This document shows, piece by piece, positions 33,230 through 41,552 of a stretch of DNA of 48,356 bases. Source of the stretch: Kiritimatiellia bacterium (GTDB lineage Bacteria; Verrucomicrobiota; Kiritimatiellia; CAIQIC01; Lenti-01); NCBI GenBank assembly GCA_028681135.1, contig JAQUJC010000016.1:1-48356 (forward strand). The letters are read 5' to 3'. Numbering within the stretch: the first letter of the stretch is position 1; every line of letters begins with the position of its first letter. Position numbers and translations under genes: made by a program. The notes under the pieces are model-generated. The model was not told where the DNA came from and made no database searches. It saw nothing but the letters and a program-made list of their open reading frames with translations.

Positions 33230-33762
33230 GACTTCTTCCTCCAAGACAGACGCAACACTACCACCAGCAGCCAGAGGGCGCCAGCCACGATCCATCCGCC
33301 CCAGAATACCCAGGGATGGATCCACCAGCCCCATCCATTGAATCCGGCATCCGAAAACGGCCACAATATGGGGGTCATGAAGCGGCCGTTGCCATGAGTG
33401 GGGATGTCCACCAGCACATGGAGCGGCCAGGCGAGCGCCGGCAGCCACAGGGCGCGCTTCCACGCCACGAGCAGGGCATAGCCGATGCTCATACCCACCA
33501 GGCTGTGGGTAATGTTGTAGAGCACAAATACAAAATCAGGAATGCCGTGCCAGCGCAGGCCGCCGCCAGTGAAAATATCCGTCGCAAAATGGATGCCCAG
33601 CGATGCGATATCGGGAAGAATGCCGAAGAAAAAGGCCATCCACAGGGTCCAATCAGTCAGGCGCCGCTCTCCTTGGGCGTCCACCGGTCCACGGCGTCCG
33701 CCGGGGAGTCCGGTGCGGCTACAGGCCACCGCGCCCAAGACTCCATGGAACAATGTGTCCAT
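33226..33762 (-). CDS. Membrane protein resembling YdjM-type (DUF457) hydrolases
   Basis: The 178-residue protein has about four hydrophobic segments and the pattern LPDIASLG, THSLVGMSIGYALL and WPLHVLVDIPTHG, with Asp and His residues at points typical of the YdjM/DUF457 membrane-associated metal-dependent hydrolases. The final residues (LSWRKKS) are cytoplasmic. ATG 33762 lies one base after the ptsP stop, and the gene overlaps the nitroreductase start. The longer frame to 34170 lies inside ptsP and is rejected. Function unknown. Confidence 0.7.
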   Translation of the reverse strand: MDTLFHGVLGAVACSRTGLPGGRRGPVDAQGERRLTDWTLWMAFFFGILPDIASLGIHFATDIFTGGGLRWHGIPDFVFVLYNITHSLVGMSIGYALLVAWKRALWLPALAWPLHVLVDIPTHGNGRFMTPILWPFSDAGFNGWGWWIHPWVFWGGWIVAGALWLLVVVLRLSWRKKS

Positions 33763-33763
33763 C

Positions 33764-36070
33764 TCACTCCGGACGATCAAAGGACGGGATGGCGTCCGCA
33801 ATATCCGAGATGCGCCCCAACCCCAACAGCTTGGTTGCAAAGGCGCGTGCGCGCGTAAGATCAATTTCCGCGATGCGACGCTGGACAGCCGGAATCTGCA
33901 TGGGGTCGAGACTGAAGACGCGCAATCCAATGCCCAACAAGAATGGCAGCATGCTTGGATCAGCGCCCAAATTACCACAAATGGAGACGGACTTGTCCGC
34001 CTGTTCGGCCACCGTGACAATACGCTGCAGCGCACGCAGCACCGCGGGATGATGGGGCGAATACCAGGCGGCCACTTCATCATTGGTGCGATCTGCTGCA
34101 AGCATGTATTGGATGAGATCGTTACTGCCGATGCTAAGGAAGTCCGCGGCGGCAGCCAGTTCGTCGGCAATCATCACCGCAGCCGGTAGCTCGACCATCA
34201 GGCCCAGCGCCGGCAGACGATGAACAATGCCCTCGCGGGCGAGTTCGTCGCAACATTGATACGCAAGGTCCCGCGCCCCCATGAATTCATCCAGCGATGC
34301 CACCATCGGGAACATGACTTTGGCTTCGGGATGACCGGCCGCTGCACGAAATAACGCGCGCAGTTGCTGCTTGAAAATTTCCGGGTTCCGCAAGGTGAAG
34401 CGTAGGGCGCGGAGCCCCAGGAACGGATTGTTTTCATGACCAACCGGGAAATAGGATAGCGCCTTGTCACCGCCAATATCAAGCGTACGGAACACCACCG
34501 GTCGGCCGTCCATGCGTTGAAGAACACTCCGATACCCATGATATTGCTCCTCCTCGGTCGGGAAGGTGTTGCGAACAATAAAGGGAAATTCGGTGCGATA
34601 GAGCCCGATGCCATTCGCCTTGACGCGCAATGCCACATCCAGTTCGGTGACCAGATTGAGGTTGGCCATCAACTGAACCTCGACATTGTCGCGGGTGCGG
34701 GTGACAGGCAAAACTTCGTCGGCCAACCGTTCGGAATCGACCAGTGCCCGGATAATTTCCTGCATCGTCTTGATGGCATCCGGGCCGGGCCGAATCACCA
34801 CCTGGCCTTCCTTGCCATCCAGCAGCAGGGGCGTGTTCTCGGGCAGGTTGAGCAGGCGACGGTCGGACACGATCACCAGCGGCACCTGAAGGGCATTGGC
34901 GAGGATGGCAACATGCGAATACTGACCGCCCCCCAGCAAGACCAGCCCGGCCGCGCCTTCGGCGGCCAGCTTGAGAATGTCCGACGGCAAAAATTCTTCG
35001 GCAATGATGATTTGACCAGTGTAATCCGGGCTGGCGTTGTCGAAGGAGGGCGTGGCGAGGTTATACAGTAGGCGGTGGCCGAGATCCTCGACATCGAGCA
35101 CTTTCTCGCGCAGTGCCGGATTGGAGCTTTGGCCAAACAGATTGGAATAATGCCGCACCTGGTTAAGTATGGCATTCCACGGGGAAACACCGGAGCGGAT
35201 ATTCTGGCGAATTTCGCCAGAGAATGCGTCGTCCTTGAGCATCAGGACATGGGCGCCAAAAATCATCGAGGCGGCATCCTGGAGTTTGTCCTCCAGGCGT
35301 GCTTGTAGATCCATCAGTTGGCGCTCGGTCAATTGGATGGCGCGGTCGAAATCGGCCTCGGTCAGACCAAGAGGACACAGGTGGTCGGCCGGATTCTGAG
35401 AAAGATATTGGCCAATGCGGGTGGACAGCCCCATCGCCATTCGACCCGCCGCGCCCTGACCGCGGATACAGTGGGTGCCCACCTCGAAACCGGGGTCTCC
35501 CGGAAACAGATCATGTCCGAGCGCTGAATCGGCAGAATCGGCTCCCCCATGCAAACGCAGGAGCAAATGAGCATTTTCGATCACGGCAGCGAGTTGGGAG
35601 GAGATGACGCGTAGAGCCTGGACATCGTTGGGGTTGAAGTAGTTCCACTGGGGATCCTGCACCACAATCACCCCGACTGGATTCATCTTGCGTTGGATGG
35701 GCACGGCCAGAAACGAGAGATAGGCCTCTTCGTTGCTGCCGGGTATATGTTTGTAGGCGGGGTGATCCGTGGCGTTGGCCTCGCAGATGGCGCGCATTTC
35801 CTTCAGGGCGGTGCCGGTGATGCCTTCGCCCAGTTTGAGGCGGAGGTGCCCGACCAAGGCCGGATTCAAGCCCTGGTTGGCTCGTAGAACCAACTCGCGG
35901 GTCTTGGACTCGTAGAGATAGATCGAACACACCGCCGCACGCATGTGCCACGCCACGGTCGAGACCACCTTGGCCAGAAACCCATCAAGCCCGGCCTCAA
36001 AATCAAAAAGGCTGACGAGTTCGCTGATGTCACACATCAACGCTACATTGTCTTGCTGGAAATTACTCAT
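33764..36070 (-). CDS. ptsP: PEP-protein phosphotransferase PtsP (Enzyme I-Ntr)
   Basis: PtsP transfers phosphate from PEP to an NPr-type HPr protein, a regulatory phosphorelay. The 768-residue protein starts with a GAF domain (about 20-175), then the Enzyme I N-terminal domain. The phosphohistidine motif GGGQYSHVAILANALQVP (His about 387) comes next. A PEP-binding barrel follows: KANGIGLYRTEFPF, FRTLDIGGDKALSYF, SIGSNDLIQYMLAADRTN and CGNLGADP with the active-site Cys. No HPr or EIIA gene is in this window. It precedes two coupled genes. Confidence 0.93.
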   Translation of the reverse strand: MSNFQQDNVALMCDISELVSLFDFEAGLDGFLAKVVSTVAWHMRAAVCSIYLYESKTRELVLRANQGLNPALVGHLRLKLGEGITGTALKEMRAICEANATDHPAYKHIPGSNEEAYLSFLAVPIQRKMNPVGVIVVQDPQWNYFNPNDVQALRVISSQLAAVIENAHLLLRLHGGADSADSALGHDLFPGDPGFEVGTHCIRGQGAAGRMAMGLSTRIGQYLSQNPADHLCPLGLTEADFDRAIQLTERQLMDLQARLEDKLQDAASMIFGAHVLMLKDDAFSGEIRQNIRSGVSPWNAILNQVRHYSNLFGQSSNPALREKVLDVEDLGHRLLYNLATPSFDNASPDYTGQIIIAEEFLPSDILKLAAEGAAGLVLLGGGQYSHVAILANALQVPLVIVSDRRLLNLPENTPLLLDGKEGQVVIRPGPDAIKTMQEIIRALVDSERLADEVLPVTRTRDNVEVQLMANLNLVTELDVALRVKANGIGLYRTEFPFIVRNTFPTEEEQYHGYRSVLQRMDGRPVVFRTLDIGGDKALSYFPVGHENNPFLGLRALRFTLRNPEIFKQQLRALFRAAAGHPEAKVMFPMVASLDEFMGARDLAYQCCDELAREGIVHRLPALGLMVELPAAVMIADELAAAADFLSIGSNDLIQYMLAADRTNDEVAAWYSPHHPAVLRALQRIVTVAEQADKSVSICGNLGADPSMLPFLLGIGLRVFSLDPMQIPAVQRRIAEIDLTRARAFATKLLGLGRISDIADAIPSFDRPE

Positions 36071-36165
36071 GAGCTGTTTGTTCCGCTCGGGACACCAGGC
36101 CCGTAACAGTGAGACTTGACTTCATATCTAAAAAAAGTACCTTTTACAGCGTTTGCGAATCCTCT

Positions 36166-36239
36166 TGCCCGATGGTGTAACGGTAGCACAGCAGCCTCTG
36201 GAGCTGTTTGTCTAGGTTCAAATCCTAGTCGGGCAACCA
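36166..36239 (+). tRNA. tRNA-Gln (anticodon CTG)
   Basis: A 74-base cloverleaf: acceptor TGCCCGA pairs with TCGGGCA (7 bp), the D-stem is GTGT/GCAC, the anticodon stem GCAGC/GCTGT encloses loop CTCTGGA (anticodon CTG), and the T-arm is CTAGG-TTCAAAT-CCTAG. CCA is encoded. It reads glutamine CAG codons. It lies between ptsP and dnaN, opposite in strand to both. Confidence 0.96.
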
Positions 36240-36307
36240 TGATGCCCCCCACTCACTGGTCTCGAACAAGACGGACATCACGTCAGCGCTTCCCCCCACG
36301 CCCTGAA

Positions 36308-37402
36308 TCAGGTCACTCGAATGGGCATCAATACATAAACAAAATTGATGGTGGAGCGGATCACCCCTGGACTGGTGTCATCGATCAGATCGAGAAAGAC
36401 CTCATCCGTCGTCAACGCTTTCAACGGATCCATCAGAAAGGCGGGATTGAAGGAAATGGCGACATCCGGCCCCGAGTACTTCACATCCAGAGTTTCGCGG
36501 CCTTCGCCGATTTCGGTTGCGGCCGCCAAAACCTCCAGGCGATTCGTCGTGAACGTCAGCTTGACGCCTGATACGGCGTCGCTGACGAGTTGAGATGTCC
36601 GGCGGACAGCCGTCAGAAATGTCTCACGCTCCAATGCAACCCGTTCGCCGGTCGCCTGGGGAATCACTTGGCGGAAATTGGGATATGTGCCCTCCACCAG
36701 CTTGGAAATCACCAGGGTCCCATCGAACTCAAAGGCCGCTTGCTGCTGCGTGGCCAGGATCGTGACCGTCCCGCTTTCGCCCAGCGTCCGCACGAGTTCT
36801 TCAACGGTTTTCAGAGGAAGAATCATATCCATTTCGGCATCGGCAGGAAATTCACTATCGTGTTCGACCAAGGCTAAGCGACGGCTATCAGTGGCCACCA
36901 CGCTGAGTTTGCCGGCTTTGAAGCTGAGCAATACCCCATGCAGGAGCGAGCGGTTGGGATCAGGCGATGCCCCATACCCGGTCAATTTGAGCATATTGCG
37001 AAAAGCCGCCTGATCGAAGCTGTAGCGCTTGGCATCGCCCATCTCCGGCAGGAGCGGATAATCGGTTTCGGGAATACCGTGAATGCGAAAATAGGAGCTG
37101 GCGGCATGAATAAAAGCAATGTTCTCTTTGTTGACCTCCATCTCCACCTCATCCACGCTCAACTCGCGGAACACACCCAAAATGCGCTTGGCAGGCAGGG
37201 TTGTGACACCGGGTTCCAACACCTCTGCGGGAACAGTCGCTCGAACCGTCAAATCCATGTCGGTTGCCGTGAGTTCTAGTTTATTGTCAGCGGCTCGGAT
37301 CAGAACGTTCGAAAGTACCGGCAACGCATTCCGTGGATTGATCACCGATTGGACTTTTTGGAGTCCATCAAGGATGGCTTCGGTGTTGACTTTGATTTTC
37401 AT
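36308..37402 (-). CDS. dnaN: DNA polymerase III beta subunit (sliding clamp)
   Basis: DnaN forms the ring that tethers the replicative polymerase to DNA. The 364-residue protein shows three repeated clamp domains: VQSVINPRNALPVLSNVLI, FRIHGIPETDYPLLPEM, VATDSRRLALVEH, and the C-terminal YVLMPIRV which contributes to the protein-binding pocket. The final M-P-x-R is the family signature. It lies downstream of dnaA, the usual order near the origin. Confidence 0.97.
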   Translation of the reverse strand: MKIKVNTEAILDGLQKVQSVINPRNALPVLSNVLIRAADNKLELTATDMDLTVRATVPAEVLEPGVTTLPAKRILGVFRELSVDEVEMEVNKENIAFIHAASSYFRIHGIPETDYPLLPEMGDAKRYSFDQAAFRNMLKLTGYGASPDPNRSLLHGVLLSFKAGKLSVVATDSRRLALVEHDSEFPADAEMDMILPLKTVEELVRTLGESGTVTILATQQQAAFEFDGTLVISKLVEGTYPNFRQVIPQATGERVALERETFLTAVRRTSQLVSDAVSGVKLTFTTNRLEVLAAATEIGEGRETLDVKYSGPDVAISFNPAFLMDPLKALTTDEVFLDLIDDTSPGVIRSTINFVYVLMPIRVT

Positions 37403-37702
37403 GGGAATCGCCCTCGCACTGTTATGTCTTCTTTATACATGAGTAATAAGTCGTATTAGTATGTCCTGTGAATCCTGTGAACATCAAGAACAGAATAGCA
37501 GGGACGGGCCTCTTGTGACACTTGAGCTTGTGCAAAAGCCCCCCCCCCTTCTTGTGCCCAAGTTGAACAACTTCCAGTTGTCCACAATCCAGGCGAGTTG
37601 CTCACAAGCACCCAGTGTCTTGTTGCCGGGTTATGCACAGGGGACAACAGGCCGCTTCCCCCGAGCTGAAAGTGGAGTGAAATGGGGTGATGGCGAGTCA
37701 TG
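37403..37702. other. dnaA-dnaN spacer with DnaA-box-like sites
   Basis: Matches to the DnaA box TTATNCACA are TTGTCCACA (37578-37586) and TTATGCACA (37631-37639). TTGCTCACA (37598) and TTGTGCAAA (37528) are weaker. A poly-C/G block lies between. It could be part of a bipartite origin or the autoregulatory site of dnaN. Confidence 0.55.
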
Positions 37703-39079
37703 TCAGGAGGGGGCCGAGACTCCGCCTAGTCGCTGGTGCAGCGACAGAATGGTCTGACGCAGATTGGCATCCTTCTTCATCTTGGCGCCGACGCTGCGGT
37801 GGGCATGCAGCACCGTGGCATGGTTGCGGCCAAACGCATTGCCGATGGACGGCAGAGATTGTTCGGTGAGTTCCCGGCTGAGATACATCGCAATCTGGCG
37901 TGGGAATGCAATATTTTGTGGCCGCTGTTTGCTGGTCATATCCCCCAGGCGGATATCGTAGTATTCGGCGACCATGCGTTGGATGCCTTCGATGCTCAAC
38001 GCGGTCTGGTTTTCCTGTTCGATGGTATCCCGGAGGAGATATTCGAGTGTTTCCGTCGTCGGGGCCTTGCGGGTCAACGACGCATACGAGGCCACTCGCA
38101 GCATCGATCCTTCCAGTTTACGGATGTTCGATTTGACATGCTGCGCAATAAACATGAGGCAGTCATCGCCGAGCTGAATCCTTAGTTCTTCTCGCTTGCG
38201 GCGCAGGATGGCCACTCGGGTTTCAAAGTCGACCATGTCCATCTCGGTGACCAATCCCCACTCGAATCGCGACACCAAGCGCTCCTGCAGATTGGCAATC
38301 TCGCTGATGGGCCGATCGCTGGTCATCACGATCTGCTTTTGATTTTGGTGCAGGGAATTGAAGGTGTGGAAAAATTCTTCCTGGGTGCTTTCCTTGCCGC
38401 CCAGAAAGTGGATATCATCGATCAGCAGCAGGTCGATATGGCGGTATTTCTTGCGGAAGGCGGCCAGATCGTGCTGCTGCAACGACTGGATAAATTCGTT
38501 GGTAAAGGTTTCGCAGGTGGTGTAGCAGACGGACCCTTTGCCGCGCTTGAGTACGGCTTGGCCCATGGCCTGGATCAGATGCGTCTTGCCCAGTCCGGTG
38601 CCGCCGTGAATGAACATCGGGTTGTAGGCCCGCCCCGGTGCTTCCACCACCGCCAGCGCAGCAGCGTGTGCAAATGAATTTGGCGGCCCCACAACAAAAT
38701 TATCAAACGTATGACGCGGATTCAGGGATACGCCGATGTTGGCGACCTTGGCCGCACGCGTCTTGGTGCGGGACGACTTTTTGGGCGCGGGCTCCGGCGT
38801 GTCCCCTTCGTTGAGATGGCGCGAGCCACCCAGCCGAAAAACAATGGACAGGTTTTCAGCCCCGGCGGCGCCCAAGGCTTCCTGGATCAGGGGGAGATAA
38901 TGTTCCTTGAGCCAGTCCTGATAAAACCCGTTCGGTACGGTCAGGGTGAGTTGTCCAACGGTATCATCGCCGGCGGCATCAATGACGCCAATCCACCGGC
39001 TATAGACATCCTCGGATATTGCCGTGCTGAGAAACTCGCACGCTGTTGACCACAGTTGTTTCGCCTTGTTCAGTTCCAC
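37703..39079 (-). CDS. dnaA: Chromosomal replication initiator DnaA
   Basis: DnaA binds DnaA boxes and melts the origin. The 458-residue protein has domain I (WSTACEFLSTAISEDVYSRWI), a linker (residues about 90-115), the AAA+ core with Walker A FIHGGTGLGKTHL and Walker B LLLIDDIHFLGGK, and domain IV with the DNA-binding helix FGRNHATVLHAHRSV. The common form is RDHTTV; here it is RNHATV. The start is GTG 39079 with AAGAGG before it. The region upstream carries DnaA boxes and an AT-rich stretch. Confidence 0.97.
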   Translation of the reverse strand: MELNKAKQLWSTACEFLSTAISEDVYSRWIGVIDAAGDDTVGQLTLTVPNGFYQDWLKEHYLPLIQEALGAAGAENLSIVFRLGGSRHLNEGDTPEPAPKKSSRTKTRAAKVANIGVSLNPRHTFDNFVVGPPNSFAHAAALAVVEAPGRAYNPMFIHGGTGLGKTHLIQAMGQAVLKRGKGSVCYTTCETFTNEFIQSLQQHDLAAFRKKYRHIDLLLIDDIHFLGGKESTQEEFFHTFNSLHQNQKQIVMTSDRPISEIANLQERLVSRFEWGLVTEMDMVDFETRVAILRRKREELRIQLGDDCLMFIAQHVKSNIRKLEGSMLRVASYASLTRKAPTTETLEYLLRDTIEQENQTALSIEGIQRMVAEYYDIRLGDMTSKQRPQNIAFPRQIAMYLSRELTEQSLPSIGNAFGRNHATVLHAHRSVGAKMKKDANLRQTILSLHQRLGGVSAPS

Positions 39080-39503
39080 AAAAAACCTCTTCTGCCCTCA
39101 GCCCATGAGTCTCGCACGAGCCCGGTCGCCATTCAATCTCAATTTAGTTTCTAAAATCAGTATTGGCCAGAGTCGCATTTGGACCCGGCTGGATGGGCCT
39201 TTAACCCACTTGTGCACAACTTATCAACAGCCTCCTTATCTCTATCAGCCTCTGTTACAGACCAAACTGTAAAGACCTCGATTCTTTTAGACAAGCTCAT
39301 TTCAGGAATTTCCATATAATTCCCGCGTCCTACCATATGTAGTAGTGCGGCAATATATATTACCTATATTCAGTTGTAATGGGCGATTTCTCCTCCCGGC
39401 AGAACTCTCCCCTTGACAATGAAATTAAGGGTTGAAATTCAGGTCTAACCCCCTGAAAATCAACTTAGTAACACCCCCCTCTCACCAGGTTATTGTAGAA
39501 CGT
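39080..39503. other. Candidate replication origin (oriC) upstream of dnaA
   Basis: TTGTGCACA (39210-39218, in a palindromic TTGTGCACAA) and TTATCAACA (39221-39229) are DnaA-box-like, 11 bp apart. An AT-rich stretch (about 39315-39380 with AATATATATTACC) follows and would suit DNA unwinding. The dnaA-adjacent position fits a typical oriC. Extra boxes on the other side of dnaA suggest a bipartite origin. Not confirmed. Confidence 0.55.
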
Positions 39504-40640
39504 ATGAAGAAATCAACAGTCCCCCGTATTTTGATCGCAACCGGCTTGGAAGAAAGCGATGTCCGTTATGCCACCGGGCTTACCGCGCCCGATCCGTTTG
39601 CCCTGCTGATTGAAGGGCCGCGCAAGCATATGGTGGTGTCCGCTCTCGAGGCGGCACGGGCACGCCGTGCGTGTCCGACCGCCATGTTGCATACGCCCGC
39701 GACACTGTTTGCCAAGGCACCGTCTCGTCGCCCCACCCTGGCGGCACAAGTCCTGGCGCTGCTGCACCAGCTCAAGGCGCAAGCCGTGACCGTCGGCCCG
39801 TGGTTTCCCGTTGGCGTGGCGCGGGCCCTCGAACAGGGCGGCATCGACGTGCGTCTGGTCACCACGCCCCCCTTCCCCAAGCGTGCCATCAAGACACCGC
39901 ACGAAATAGCCTGCATCGCGAAATCGCAGCGGGCGGCTGTCGCCGCGATGCGTGCAGCAATTGCCGCCATCCGCGGTGCGGAACTATCAGCCAGCGGACT
40001 GTTGCGGGCCGACGGGCGCCCCCTGACCTCGCAACGCCTCAAGGATATCATCGAGCAGACGCTGTTGGCGCGGCGCTGCACCGCCGACGGCACGATCGTC
40101 GCGGTTGGTCCGCAGGGTGCGCGGCCGCACGATGCCGGTTCCGGTCCGCTGCGTACCAACGTGCCCGTAGTCATCGATATTTTTCCACGCGACAAACAAA
40201 CCGGCTATTGGGGCGACCTCACGCGCACGGTGGTTCGGGGCCGCGCCACGCCGGACGTCCGACGCCTGTTCCAAACCGTGCTGGCCGCCCAGAAGCAAGC
40301 GTTGGCCCTGGTGCGTCCCGGCGTGAAATCGCGCGATGTCCAACGGGCCGTCGAAGAGTATTTCACGCAGAGCGGCTACCCCACGCGCCTGACGCCGCCG
40401 GGCCGGGAGTCTGGCTTCATTCATAGCCTTGGCCATGGCGTAGGACTCGATATTCACGAAAGCCCCGGCCTGCGCGATGAACCTACGCGCCTGGTGGCGG
40501 GCAATGTCCTTACCGTCGAACCCGGCCTTTATCTGCCGGGCCTCGGCGGCATTCGTATCGAGGACACCGTCGCGGTGACGCTGACCGGGTGCAAACTTCT
40601 CGCCACCTGCTCGAAAAAATTGGAATATGGTCCGGGATGA
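39504..40640 (+). CDS. M24-family aminopeptidase (Xaa-Pro dipeptidase-like)
   Basis: The 378-residue protein has a creatinase-like N-terminal domain and a pita-bread metallopeptidase domain. The five metal ligands are visible: Asp in VVIDIFPRD, Asp in WGDLTRT, His in GHGVGLDIHE, Glu in LTVEPGLY and Glu in GGIRIEDTV. It cleaves dipeptides or peptides ending in Xaa-Pro or similar; the exact substrate is unknown. ATG 39504 is the first ATG; the frame extends to TTG 39432, which lies close to the origin region. Its stop overlaps the next ATG. Confidence 0.9.
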   Translation: MKKSTVPRILIATGLEESDVRYATGLTAPDPFALLIEGPRKHMVVSALEAARARRACPTAMLHTPATLFAKAPSRRPTLAAQVLALLHQLKAQAVTVGPWFPVGVARALEQGGIDVRLVTTPPFPKRAIKTPHEIACIAKSQRAAVAAMRAAIAAIRGAELSASGLLRADGRPLTSQRLKDIIEQTLLARRCTADGTIVAVGPQGARPHDAGSGPLRTNVPVVIDIFPRDKQTGYWGDLTRTVVRGRATPDVRRLFQTVLAAQKQALALVRPGVKSRDVQRAVEEYFTQSGYPTRLTPPGRESGFIHSLGHGVGLDIHESPGLRDEPTRLVAGNVLTVEPGLYLPGLGGIRIEDTVAVTLTGCKLLATCSKKLEYGPG

Positions 40641-41461
40641 CATTCAAAACCATTATGTTGATCATGCTGTGGGTCTTGGCGTTGGTGATTGTGGCGGGGT
40701 GGATATATCTCCGCCGATTCGAGCGCGCGCAGCTCTACTTCCCCTCCCCCGAACTCCAGACGACCCCGGCCCAGTTTCAATCCCAATACCAGGATGTACA
40801 CTTCACCGCGGCCGACGACACCCCGCTCTTTGGCTGGTGGATTCGTGCCAACCGGCCCCGCGGCACCATGATCTATTGTCATGGCAACGCCGGCAACATC
40901 GGGAGTAGCGCTCACCTCGCGCCCGAATTTACTCGCCGCGGATTCAATCTCTTTCTGTGGGACTATCGCGGCTATGGCAAAAGCGGCGGTCGCCCCACCG
41001 AACGGGGGTTGTATGAAGATGCCCGCGCAGCCTTTGATGCGGCGGCGGCCATCAGCGACGGCCTCCCCATTCTGGCCTATGGCGTCTCGCTGGGCGGACC
41101 CGTGGCCATTCAACTGGCCAAAGACCGCCCCGTAGCCGGCCTCATCGTCGAATCCAGTTTTGCGTCCGCCGCCGACATGGCCCAACGCTGGTTTCCCCGG
41201 CTGCCTCTGCACCGCCTGCTGTCGGTGTCGTATGATGGCGCGGCCACGGCAGCGACCCTCGAGGGCCTGCCCAAGCTTTTCGGCCATGGGCTCGACGACA
41301 ACGTCGTGCCCTTTCAGAGCGGCCGACTGCTGCATGGCGCCGCCGCCAAACCCAAAGGCTTCGCCCTAATCGACGGCGAGCATGGCAGCGGTGCCTGGTT
41401 CACCCCCGATGCCCCTGGCAATCGCGAACTCGAAGCGTTTCTCAGTCAGTTCAAGCGTTAA
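40637..41461 (+). CDS. Membrane-anchored alpha/beta hydrolase
   Basis: The 274-residue protein starts with one hydrophobic helix (IMLIMLWVLALVIVAGWIYL), a signal anchor. The catalytic triad is in place: Ser in YGVSLGGP, Asp in GHGLDDNVVP, and His in GEHGSG. IYCHGNAGN and WDYRGYGKSGG are typical of the serine-hydrolase group known as BEM46-like. Natural substrate unknown. It overlaps the M24 peptidase by ATGA. Two TTTTCCA palindromes follow its stop. Confidence 0.85.
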   Translation: MTFKTIMLIMLWVLALVIVAGWIYLRRFERAQLYFPSPELQTTPAQFQSQYQDVHFTAADDTPLFGWWIRANRPRGTMIYCHGNAGNIGSSAHLAPEFTRRGFNLFLWDYRGYGKSGGRPTERGLYEDARAAFDAAAAISDGLPILAYGVSLGGPVAIQLAKDRPVAGLIVESSFASAADMAQRWFPRLPLHRLLSVSYDGAATAATLEGLPKLFGHGLDDNVVPFQSGRLLHGAAAKPKGFALIDGEHGSGAWFTPDAPGNRELEAFLSQFKR

Positions 41462-41516
41462 CCCCAGGGGGCGAAATCAGCCCGTCCTGAAAAGGGGGCG
41501 ATGGCCGCCTCCCCTG

Positions 41517-41552
41517 TTTTCCACACTGTGGAAAACATTTTTCCATAGCGTG
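41517..41552. repeat. TTTTCCA palindromes flanking the IS (one split)
   Basis: A complete copy at 41517-41535 is followed by the left part of a second copy (41539-41552). The second copy continues at 43254 after the IS. Their starts are 22 bp apart. Confidence 0.9.

Noticed and set aside
36067-36252. Minus-strand frame containing VARLGFEPRQTAPEAAVLP
   Set aside because: It is the antisense of the tRNA-Gln gene, a well-known false protein.
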